Positions 34,951 to 45,634 of a stretch of 64,000 bases of DNA are shown piece after piece. The notes beneath the pieces are model-generated. The model did not search any database and was not told the DNA's origin. It saw only the letters and a list, made by a program, of their open reading frames with translations. Both the position numbers and the translations under genes were made by a program. The stretch spans positions 434,001 through 498,000 of the forward strand of contig JADNRV010000015.1 of the NCBI GenBank assembly GCA_015499995.1, in the 5' to 3' direction. The first letter of the stretch is position 1. Each line of letters starts with the position of its first letter. This DNA is from Flammula alnicola. Its lineage: Eukaryota; Basidiomycota; Agaricomycetes; Agaricales; Strophariaceae.

Positions 34951-35198
34951 TATATTGTGCACGACAGAGCCCCGGAGCATCGCTGGGATAAGGAGATAAA
35001 GACAAGTTGTCTCAGGAGTCAGTCACGGTCGCGATCGGCGCGCTACTGTGTTGAATATCGGCGGAACTCACGGGCCGGTAACTGATGCCATGGACGTGCA
35101 AGAGAGAGACAATAATTTAGAGTCACATTTAGAGGTTTATTACATCGCAGATTGTGGTATTACATTACAAAGAAAGAATCAACGACTCGCGTCCTTTA
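34951..35198. other. Intergenic region between ALDH start and M28B copy 1 end
   Basis: The part adjoining copy 1 (to about 35120) is alignable with the 3' flank of copy 3. No further gene was seen. Confidence 0.5.
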
Positions 35199-38100
35199 TC
35201 AAGGTAAGAGGGTAACAGCCAAGTTGACAAGGAGGCTTCCCAAGCGTTTGGCTTCATGGTGGATCAGAGTAACATTCTTCTCATATGTGATGGCTTCCGT
35301 GAGTCCAGGGAATGTCGTCGCACCATAACCTATTTCGAAAATCATTAGTCAACCAAGTAAAAACAGCTTAAGATGACGATTATCTGCGCTTACCAAGCCA
35401 CTTTCCAGGAGCCACGCCAAGATGCCTATACCATTCTCTGTCCTTGATGCCATCCTCAGAGATAAATCCGCGTTCGAAAGCAATCAACTTCTGGTTTGCT
35501 TTCGCTACACGTTTGGCGGCCTTGATGAACCTGCGAATCGGGAAAGGGAGGCCCTTCCAGTTCTGCTCGCTAGCAGCATCGTCCAGATCCCCGAATAATT
35601 CCACATCGACTTCAGAGGCATATTCGAGGTACTCTTCCCAAGAGTCGGCACTCCGCAGACTCAGTAGTTGGAGTTCTTCATCTGTAGGAGGGGGCACACC
35701 GAAAACTCCCTTGATCCAGTCAGCTGCGCGGCGTAGGAGAACAGTCTGTCGTCTCGGAAACTGCTTTCCAAGACGGCCCGGGAATCTGACACGCTTGAGG
35801 AGCTTCTTGAAGTCCTCCTCGGCTTCGAATTTCTCGGCGTCAAGTTTGAGACTTGCATCTTGGAGCTTCTGAATAGCTAAACGCAATGAAGAGAAGCTAA
35901 CTTCCTGGGCCTTATCTCCCAAGGAAGGCACTAAGCTTTCGACCCTAATAAAAAGATGAGGTTACAGAAAATTACAAGGCACTTATTATCACTTACTCGT
36001 CGAGATAGTCATCGAGTTCTAATGAATATTGGGTGGTATTAAGAGGAAGAATAATTGAATCGGTTATTCTCAAGCCCAGAAGACCGAGATATTTCGCAAC
36101 GGCGACCTAAAGTGTGATTCAGCACATTTATGGTTCTACAAATGGAGGAAATGGACATTAACGCACATGACGGTTGAAACCGGGATCAGCATATCTTTCC
36201 TGCCACGATTGGGTATCATATATCGAGTGGTAATGATAAGGTGCATCTGTTGCCGTGTTACCAAATCCTTGATCCGAGCTGGCGACTCCCAATCGTTGCA
36301 AAAAGACGGTAAAGTCACTACCACTTCCAAGAGGGTAAACCTTCGTCTTGGATGCCTGTAGTTTGCGTTCTTTCTTGTTGTACAATTCCAAGAAATCCGA
36401 GTCGATAGTGTCATTGAATCCCCCAACGAAATTCTTGTACGGGCCTTGATCTCCAATTGCGTCCCAGAGTGTGCGATGTTCATCAGTCGGGTGAGGAACA
36501 TCAAGGGCAGTCTGCTTGATAACGTGTGCAAGAGAGGGCGACGCTGCAATATTGAGGCGAGAGCCAGCAACGGAAACGTCAACGTTGAGATAGGCAACAA
36601 CATGTTCCGAAATCCAAGGCGCGAAATCTTCAGCCCACTCTGTGCTACCGATGAGTCCATACTGTGGATTTTGATGAGCCAGTGATCTCCCACAATTATG
36701 AAGACAGTTACACACCTCTTCGGCATCCCAGCTCGCAATGACAACTACAAGGATACATATGTGAGAACGCAAAACGCCAGCACGTAAAACAGACTCACTT
36801 GTTCGAAGAGGCTTCCATCCTTTCCTCAGCAATGCACCGTAACCGCGAATAATTTCATGGAGAGAGACCGTCCCGCTTGTCGGGTCAGCGGCGCCCATGA
36901 CCCAAGCTATATGCCAATCTTATAAGGCGTGTATTAGAAAGACTCAAGGAAGGACTGACCATCACGATGGCAGCCAATTATCACCACCTCATTCTTGATG
37001 TGGCCAGGAATAGAAGCCATGGTGTTCCAGATCGGAGTCACTTTAGTATCGACTGACAATGTTGTCAGTGCTGAGGAGTGGCCAAAAATGAATATCTTAC
37101 CATGATTTACGAGCCTGATACTGTTCTCGCTTGCCTGTCCGCTGAGAAGCTTCTTGCCATCTTTAGTCTGAACATACAGCTCGCCGATTTCTTCAAGTAA
37201 CCTCTGTGCATTCTGCCACGAGATGGGCAAACTGGGTATTGTGGGTATATTTGATCCTTCTGTGCGTTCTGCGTCTTCATATGCAGGATATCCTGGAGTA
37301 GTGGGATCACCAGGATACGAAGAGAGGTATTGGACGCTTCCGCGTTGGACAGAGGTTGGGTTTCGAGCTGGGCCAGCAGGGTATGGAGCAAATCCGTTCT
37401 TCACAGTTACATATCCGTCGTCGCGTGGGTCGCTATAGATAAGCACGCCAGCAGCACCGAGTTCTTGAGCACCTTTAATCTATAACAAAGTTAACTCTCA
37501 TCATTACAGATGCAGTGGTCTCACAAACGGACCTTGAGCCCTCTGAAGTTACCTCCATAGCGGGCAAGAACGACCTTGCCAGTGAAATTTGTGCCTTGGG
37601 CAACCAGCTCGTCATAATCCTGAAATTGGGTCAATGAGTTCATTTCTGACTCGTGTTTATGTCATTTGAATGCGCACTTCTTTCAAGCCATAATTCGCGT
37701 AGATAAGCTGACCGGTTACATCACCGTCACAGCTTAGACCATGCCAGGTTGGTATGGCGTCTCTATATTTGTGTGCATCTTCGTCCCGAGGATCACCATC
37801 CTCCACAAGGTCGGCAGTCCACAGAGATGTTCCATCCGTGTTCAAGATCTGCAAGCTTTGTTCCAGTCCCGTGTTCATGACCGGATAGTACGTGTCAATC
37901 CATGCAGTGGGACGACTAGACGCGTCTGAGGTCGTTAATAGCAAAGTCGCCTTTCGAGATTGTGGTGTTCCTGCGTTGAATACGGGCAGGTGAGGTGTCT
38001 TCGGGATACCAAACTCGTCTTGGAAGACGTCAAGAATTGCTTTGGCATCTAAAGAGTCCTCGGAACTCCCAGCAAGATGAGGATGGGTGGCATATGCGCG

Positions 38101-38484
38101 CGATGCTTCAAGGGCGCTTTCCGTACTAGGGACAGAACTGCGCATTCGGTTCAGCCAAGATACTCCGCAGCGCAATAGATAAATGACTCACAGAAAGAGT
38201 TGTTCGCGTTCGTGAAGAGATAAGCGACGGTGGGGGTATGGGAACGGATGGCTTTGGAATGGAGAAAAGTTCCATGTACGAACTCCGGCATCGAGAGGGA
38301 CTCTGTCTGTCAAAGTCTTGATGAGGTACCAGAACACCAGGAGAGTAGCACATCGCGTGATGACTTTACGCAGACGGCGTCTGGCAGACTTGGGCCTACG
38401 TCCAGGGCATTTCCGGCGCTCTGGGGTTGGGTTGTCGAGCTCCTTGGACGGAGCCTGCTGCTTTTCGATATCCATGAGTATCAT
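35199..38484 (-). CDS. M28B metallopeptidase (glutamate carboxypeptidase II-like), copy 1
   Basis: This is a type II membrane peptidase of the GCPII/transferrin-receptor superfamily. A basic cytosolic tail is followed by one membrane segment (CATLLVFWYLI, about residues 45-60), then PA, M28 and TfR-dimer domains across about eleven exons. Zinc ligands are present: CHRDAW, MGAADPTSG, ASWDAEE with [23 protein letters not shown] and YHYHSIYDT. The PA region has [12 protein letters not shown] and [16 protein letters not shown]. The dimer domain ends [21 protein letters not shown]. It is nearly identical to copy 3 (inverted), except that the Gly before the zinc-binding His is Cys here (codon 36970-36972). 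It starts 214 bp from the divergent copy 2. Confidence 0.9.
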
Positions 38485-38698
38485 GGCTAAAGAAAACTGC
38501 TCTTATAGTGGTGAGGGTGAGAGGACTCGGATGAGATGAAATCACGTCAATCTCTCCTTTTCGCACCAACATATGCACTTTCCTCCTTTAGGTGTCGCGT
38601 CCCACATCCTCACGGTGAGTCTATTTTCAGACCCAACTATGATTCTTCTCAGGCCGCAACACAGCTTCACCCATTGCTGAACAACTCTAACCAGAACC
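38485..38698. promoter_or_regulatory. Divergent promoter between M28B copies 1 and 2
   Basis: This is a 214-bp spacer between two divergent start codons. The 130 bp next to copy 1 align with the region upstream of copy 3, including a CACTATAAGA sequence 20-30 bp before each ATG. Confidence 0.55.
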
Positions 38699-41600
38699 AT
38701 GGGCGTCGAAAAGGCCGTCGATGCTCAACAGCATCATGAGCCATTACTGCCTCTCCCAACGCAAACGCGTTTCGTCTCTGCTCGAATGGAACGAATTCGC
38801 AGGCTATTAGTGGTATCAACGGCTTTGACTGCCTCGTCTATAGTCCTTGCAGTGCAGCTCTGGTCTGACTTTTCCCCGAACTTGAACGCTGTCATTCAAG
38901 CGCTCAAGGACCATAGCCGCGAGGAACTTGACCGTCTTGGTTGCATAGCAATCTTGTTGGTCTACTATATTCTGGTCGTTGGAATCATTGTCTGGTTCAA
39001 AATATGGCCCACTGGAGGCGTGGCTCCCGAGAATCGTAGCCATGGCAAACGACATCTTGGCTGGCTCGTAGCGTCTTTAATCTACATGACCTTAATGCTT
39101 GGATGGTCTGCATGGTCTAATTGGTCCCAGTACGTGGACCTCAGGCTTGAAAAACGACACATCCCATTCGGAAAGAAAGCTGAAGAGGCTTTTCTGTTAG
39201 TCCCTCGTTGCAGCTTGTTGAAGATGTGTCTAAAATTTGTACCCTTCTTACAGCTCTATTCCCAATGGACCCAACGCAATCGAAGCGTCAAGACTCTTTG
39301 CCACGAAACCTCACATGGCCGGAACAGTAGGCGATCTCTCCACTGCTAAGGAGTTCTTGGAACTTTTGCAGCGCGAATTGGGCATCTCCCATGCTCCCCC
39401 ATCTGATAAGTTAGTATTCCATGCCGGTTCTCCAGAGTCGCAGCGCGCTACCCGTTCTATCCCTAAAACGAGCGAACCACGAGCGTGGATCGACACTTAC
39501 TATCCCGTCATGAACACACCATTGGAAAGAACCCTTCAGGTAGTGGACGATGATGGAGCGGTGCTCCTTGACACCAGCTTGGTCGAGTTTTCGGACTTCA
39601 CCGACCCCGACGCTGCCAAATACTACGATGATGTACCCACCTTCCATGGGTTGAGTCGAGGAGGTGATGTCACTGGAACACTCGTAGATGGAAATTACTG
39701 CACGCAAGAGGTATATTGCTATTCAATTTGATCTCAATGCGTATTCAAAGTAATCCATGTCTATAGGATTACCAGCGGCTTGTCGAGCAAAGTATGTATG
39801 CTCAATAAGCCTGGCATTCGATTTTGGTGACACTCCTTCCAGAAGTCGAGGTCAATGGCTCCATAGTTTTGTGCCGATATGGTGGTATCTTCCGTGGCTT
39901 GAAGGTAAGCCATTGTTTTCCCATCAAATGACTAAGGCTCTCATTATTATCATGATATGTAGGTTAAAGGAGGGCAAGGTAAGGCTACTCGAATAGTCTT
40001 GTCTCAACTTTCAAGTGTTTGACCCCAAAATGCTTTGCAATGTCCAGAACTAGGTGCAGTGGGAGTTCTCATTTACTCTGATCCTCGGGATGATGGCACC
40101 GTCACCAATGAAAACGGGTACTTTAAGTAAGTCCAACTTCGACCAACAGCCAACGAAAAATTCACTCTATTTCAGTTACCCATATGGACCGGCCCGCAAC
40201 CCGACTTCGGTGCAGCGCGGGAGCGTCCAGTACCTCAGCGTCTATCCTGGGGACCCAACCACTCCGGGGTATCCTTCGTATGAAAATAGTACCAGAACTG
40301 AAGGCACGAACATCCCGTTAATCCCCAGCCTGCCGATTTCGTGGACGAATGCGGTCCTGATGTCCAGGACACTGTCGAAAGGTGATGCGTTGGAAGGAAA
40401 GCGTGTGAGACTCGTCAATAACGGTGTGTTGGATAGTCTATTTTACATAGAGTGGGCCCTCATGACGTTTTTCCGATAGTTGACACAAGGGTTATCCCTA
40501 TCTGGAACACACTTGGAGTTATACCCGGCTTTATCAAGGATGAAGTTGTTGTCGTTGGCAATCACAGAGATGGTATGTAGTGTCATATTCTTTTTTTTTT
40601 AGGAAGAACGTTTACTGATAACACATGGTCTATTTCAGCTTGGGTAAGAATTCATATAGTGCAGATTATTTCACTGTTCTCAAACTACGTTAGGTGTTGG
40701 GTGCTGCCGACCCTTCAAGTGGAACGGCTTCAGTCCATGAAGTCATTCGGGGCTTAGGTCATTTACTGCGAAAAGGATGGAAACCTTTGAGGACCATTCT
40801 GATTGCCAGCTGGGATGCAGAAGAGGTGCTTAGTTCCGCCTTACATGAAAATTATACTTTAACTGACTTGTCACGCAGTATGGTCTCATCGGAAGCACAG
40901 AATGGGGTGAAGATTTCGCAGATTGGATAGATGACCATGTCGTCGCATATCTCAACCTTGGTAAATTTACACCATTTTATGGCTATGATATACTGACATC
41001 ACTTCGTCTTGTAGACTCTTCCGTGTCTGGCTCGCGCCTCAGGGCTTCTGGTTCTCCTCTCCTGGCCCATTTCATCCGTGAAACTGCCGAAGAACTTCCA
41101 CATCCCACTGATAGTGGACGTACGCTGTGGGACGCAACAACCGACGATGGCACATTGTTTGGCTTGAATGGCACAGTTTCTATTAGCGAGGAGGTCGTTT
41201 CCATCCACGAAATGCAATACGCAAACGCCGATAACGTCGGCGTGTCGCCTCTTGGGTCTGGCAGCGACTATACCGTCTTTTTGCAAAGAAACGGAGTAAG
41301 TAGTTGTTGATGTATGGTTTACCATGGTTTAACAGTCTTCAATAGATTCCTAGTACAAATGGTGGATTTAGCGCCACACTTCATGACCCAGTTTACCACT
41401 ATCACTCTATTTTCGACTCGGAGCGATGGCAAGAAATTTGGGCAGATCCTGGTTTCTTCCGCCATGTAGGTCCCTGAATGAGGTCGATTTCCTTTTATTC
41501 TGACAAATCTGTAGGCCGCTGTGGCAAAACATCTCGGCTTGCAAACCCTCAGACTCGCCACCTCCGCCGTTCTTCCTTTCAACGCGACTCATTACGCCTT

Positions 41601-42417
41601 TGAAGTAGAATCGTACCTGTCAGGGTAAAATTTTGCCCTTCATTATTCTGCCATAACGCCACTGACTTGAAAGCTTTTTCTAGAGTTGAAAGTATCGCTT
41701 CCAAGGCATCCCTTGATGTTCAATTCAAACCTCTGAAGAAATCCATCCGAGCTCTGCAAGAAGCCAGTATTGCTCTCGACGAGGAGAAGGTGAAGGCCCA
41801 GAAAGATCTCCAGGAGCTTATCGAGAAGTGGAAGAAACGGCACTCTAAGGGCCGAAAGTTCAGAAGGGCCGTTAGGAAAGCGATCTGCCGAATCAAGAAA
41901 GCATTCGGTCGCAAATGTTCTTACCCACACAAAGGTGCTGAAGAACCGCAGGATGTCTCTGTGATGCAAGACTCGACCGTAGAGAGCGATGTTGCGCTCG
42001 GAATGCTTCTTCATGGGGGCTTTGATCAACAACTCCACCTCGCCAGATTGGAGTCGTTCGGCCACCACCACCACAAATCCCCACTGAAGAAGCTCAAGAA
42101 AATCGTGAAACGTATTCAGGCTGTGAACAAGAAGACTGCTGCAATCGAGAAGGGGTTCATCTCGGAGGACGGCATCAAGGATAGGGAGTGGTACAAGCAC
42201 TTGGCTGTTGCTCCTGGAAAGTGGTTAGGTCGGTCCTGATTCATTTCGTTTCGTCAAATGTTTTTGTAACCTTGTGTGCTTTCCAGGTTATGGTGCTACT
42301 ACCCTCCCAGCATTGACTGAAGCGATAACTTTTGAGAACAACGCAACTTTGGCTCAGTATGAAGCTGGTCGCCTTGAAGATCTCATTAATAAAATAGTGG
42401 AGAAAATCAAAGTTTGA
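38699..42417 (+). CDS. M28B metallopeptidase (glutamate carboxypeptidase II-like), copy 2
   Basis: This is a diverged paralogue of copies 1 and 3 with its own N terminus. Three hydrophobic segments (about residues 37-56, 82-104 and 123-143; [18 protein letters not shown] is the middle one) replace the single anchor. The catalytic set is conserved: [45 protein letters not shown] and YHYHSIFDS. The PA block [16 protein letters not shown] and the C-terminal [21 protein letters not shown] are shared. The dimer region has an extra Lys/Arg-rich stretch and a FGHHHHKSP loop. The exon structure is more fragmented, including a 5-nt micro-exon (40639-40643) completing Ala-Trp after HRD. The substrate is unknown; the family removes C-terminal acidic residues from peptides. 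Confidence 0.87.
40639..40643 (+). other. 5-nt micro-exon (CTTGG) in M28B copy 2
   Basis: The frame for HRD-AW-VLGAADP needs the five bases CTTGG at 40639-40643, preceded by TTTCAG and followed by GTAAG. Copies 1 and 3 lack the second intron, so this exon arose by intron gain in copy 2. Confidence 0.7.
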
Positions 42418-42684
42418 AATTGACCAGGACGTTGCTTTTATTTTTGTTTGTCAATATACGCCATATATATGCTTTTTTCTTCACCTCGCCTGTTGTAGTT
42501 CTATCTGAATTTTAGCTATGTTACTGTATGTAGTCTCGCAGATACCTTGGTGTTTCTCAGGAACCAGTGACGATGAAGCAACGCGTGAGTAGTCGCGCCG
42601 GAGGAATGTGGTCTTTCACTTCCACGACAACCATTGCTGGCAACATCCAGCATGGTTTACTAGCTCTTATACCCAACCACATTG
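42418..42684. other. Intergenic region after copy 2
   Basis: This is 267 bp holding the 3' flank of copy 2 and the promoter of the next gene. Nothing else was seen. Confidence 0.5.
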
Positions 42685-44906
42685 ATGCCTTTGGAACCAC
42701 CATTGATGCCCAGCTTTGACAATATGTCGCCCAACTTCATACGGCTCGGCTTGAATGCTATTCGCTTCGTCTCGGTCGTGCTTACCCTCTCACTGGTTAT
42801 TTTCGTGCATGAACGGGGTCTAATACCTCTCTATGGCTCTGGACCAACCTCGTTCTTATTGGACAAGATAGTCTTCGCGGCCGTAATCGCATCGGCGATT
42901 CATCCAGTCCCTGTATCGCTGACAAGGAATCTCCTTTACACGGCCGTGGCTCTCTCCATCGCCCCAAACGCGACACACTGGATTGGAGTATGGACTTCAA
43001 GAAGAAAGGACCCATTATTGGGCCCAGCAATCACACATGCTACTGCGTTAGCGCCTTTGGTGTTCCTTTTGACGACATTTGTGGCGGAGATGGAAGATTC
43101 AGACGTGTGTGTTTTCCGAGCTTCATTGATATCTTATACTTACACTACGACACCAAGCTCAGGGGAGGAAGGCCTATTCCAGCCGCTGGAAGACCGCCTC
43201 TTGTCTTAAGACTCGTCCGAGGCGGTATTACCTACCTCATCTCCAATCTGTTGAGTAAACGCATCTGGTCGCCGAAGCCTATCTTCTACGATATTTCAGA
43301 TAGCCAAATAGTAAGCCCGACTCATTTGTTTTCCGCCATTGTTCTGTGTCTGATAGCGTCTTTGAAGTACCTGACATTCGCGGGTATATTTTACAGCTTA
43401 TGGATTTCTTCCTGTCTTTTACCAAACCTCCACCAAAACCCTCAAAGAAGAACAACTCTCAGCAAAAGGCCGCGAAGGAGTCTTCTCTATTCTCCGAAGG
43501 CCAAATAAAAACCTGCATTTTTTTAACATTTACGGCTATCTGGCTGACTTTAGCCCCCGCCTCGCAAATCCTATTCTCCCCCATCCCCTACGTGAAACCT
43601 ACACACATCCAACATATCCACTCCAAATTCTGTCCGCAGAGCAATCCGTAACTGGGCTCATAACAGTCGGACAATGGTTGCCTCCTCCTGACTATACAGG
43701 GGGAAATGACCAGCAACTACATTCCGCCCGTTATCTGCGCGCATCGCATTCAATACTCGGCGGTGTATGGACCCATGACAAAGTGGGGGTTTTGGACGAC
43801 GAACCGCCCATCACGGACTCGTTCGGCAATCTACTAGGCGACTCGATTTACAGTACCTTCGTTTTACAGGAAGCCGTTCGGCTAATCAATAGCACTGAAA
43901 TCGGGAAAGCAGGTGCATGGAAAAATGCTCTCGTAATGTAACTTTTCTTATCATTTTCACAACGTGCACCTTGTTGAAAGTGATCTGAATTAGTGGTCTT
44001 GGTACTGGCATCTCAGCAACGTCGTTCATGCGACATGGCATTCCAACGACTATAGTCGAGATCGATCCTGCTGTCTACAACGCAGCACGAACATTCTTTG
44101 GCCTGCCTGACCCAGGATCCGAAAAGGTTTTCCTTGAAGATGCACGAGCATGGACTGCTAAGCAACGCGCCGCCGTAGAAGCAGGCAACAAGAGGACTCT
44201 TTTCGATATCGTTGTCCATGACTGTTTCTCGGGCGGAGGTGTACCTCAACACATTTTCACGATGGAGTTTTGGGATGATTTGAAGGCTGTCATGGAACCA
44301 GAAGGTGTCCTCGTTGTTGTAAGTTACCTTGACACTCAAATCATCTTCACTCTGCGACATGCACATGCTGATTTTATGCATAGAATTTCGCAGGAGTCCT
44401 TCGGTCCCAGTCATCGCAACTAGTCGTCAACACTCTGGAGAAGAGCTTCAGGCAATGCCGAGCTTTCCATGATATGTTCAGTACACTCTTAGAGGAGAAA
44501 TATGACACAGAATTCATCAACATAGTAAGGCTCTGCCTCTATGACACTTCCAAAATCTTAATATATACTCGAAAATCAGGTTCTATTCTGCACTCAGTCT
44601 TCGTCGCCACTGACATTCCGGAAAACGCTCCGGTCAGACTGGCTAGGGTCGCCTCTGCGCCGCCACGTTCTGAAAACTCTTGATTCCCGAGAAGTCAATC
44701 TGGACTTGATAAGAGATGCCTCTGGAGACGATCGACACATACTTACTGATCAAAACAATCCGCTGGGAGCTCTACAGGAGAGACAAGGGGCACATCACTG
44801 GCTTGGTGGGTCATGCTCTGTTTCCTACCTTTATCCTGCATTCTCAACTTCAAGGTTAACAGTTATGCGAGAGGTTCTACCTGATACCCACTGGGAAACA
44901 TACTGA
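42685..44906 (+). CDS. Multi-pass membrane protein with spermidine-synthase-like domain
   Basis: An N-terminal half with about six hydrophobic helices (FVSVVLTLSLVIF, DKIVFAAVIASAI, LAPLVFLLTTFV, LKYLTFAGIFYSLWI and others) is fused to a Rossmann domain of the spermidine synthase superfamily. The S-adenosyl-methionine type motif is IGLGTGISATSF with an acidic strand end VEIDPAVY, then LEDARAW and FDIVVHDCFSGGGVPQHIF. Six or seven exons are joined. A 49-bp intron after WISS (from about 43413) is needed to reach PILPHPLRETYTHP and SVTGLITVGQW. The end of exon 1 near 43104 has two possible acceptors. Aminopropyl transfer is not assured, because catalytic residues of true spermidine synthases cannot be confirmed. 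The end LPDTHWETY is supported by splicing. Confidence 0.8.
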
Positions 44907-45634
44907 AAACTGCTTGATAAATACACCTTGTAAGATATTGTACTTATGTACTTATTTCTTGGAACAAAGGTTAGAGTGAGCTTGCTCTAACAAGTCCGCA
45001 AGCACATTCTCTAGAAATATTTTGACATTGGTGTTTTTTTTTGCAGTTTGATCAAGGGAAAATTCACTGGGCGCTGCCAAACTCTTGTTTAGTGGCAAGT
45101 TGTACATGTATTTCGTCTCCTTCGAACCGTATAGCTGATCATTTTGTCTTTTACAACATGGTTCTTTTACAAAAATTTTTAAACATCTGAAGTTGACGCT
45201 CAAACTTGAAGCTCGAAGGTACTCCAAAGACTCTCCAAGACTCTCGTCGCGATCGTCCATTCTTCTGGGTCGCACTATCGCTCGGGATATCAAGTTAACC
45301 AGAGTACGCCCCTCTCTTATCAGCATCTCCTTCCTTGAGTTTCTCTTCCTCCTCTTTCTCTTCCTCCTCTCATCATCGTCAATGGCGACAAACGACCACC
45401 CCGTGTATAAGGCTCCTTGGATGACCCTTTGTTATATTATGTATACACATATTTCTTGGAGCAGAAATTAGTCTTGCTCCAGCCGTTCGCAAGCATATGT
45501 ACGTACATTCCCTAAGGGTAGGTTTGATGAATCAGAAAATGAAGTCGAGTTCTAAAAAGGGAAATAACACTGTCTTAGCAGTGTACCAAGTTACGCGACG
45601 CCTTGATTGTTCTTCGAAATTGAGTACTTCTTGG
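44907..45634. other. Intergenic region with a diverged 60-bp direct repeat
   Basis: About 730 bp. Segments near 44940-45005 and 45435-45495 share an imperfect direct repeat (both contain ATTTCTTGGA, CTTGCTC and CGCAAGCA). No gene was recognised. Confidence 0.5.

Noticed and set aside
35444..35872. Conserved 142-codon antisense frame, repeated at 58134-58562
   Set aside because: It is conserved only because the underlying M28B exon is duplicated; it is the opposite strand of the TfR-dimer domain.
43346..43651. Alternative frame of 101 codons in the spermidine-synthase-like gene
   Set aside because: It gives a hydrophobic run but cannot reach the conserved PLQILSAEQSVTGLI block; a 49-bp intron in the other frame does.
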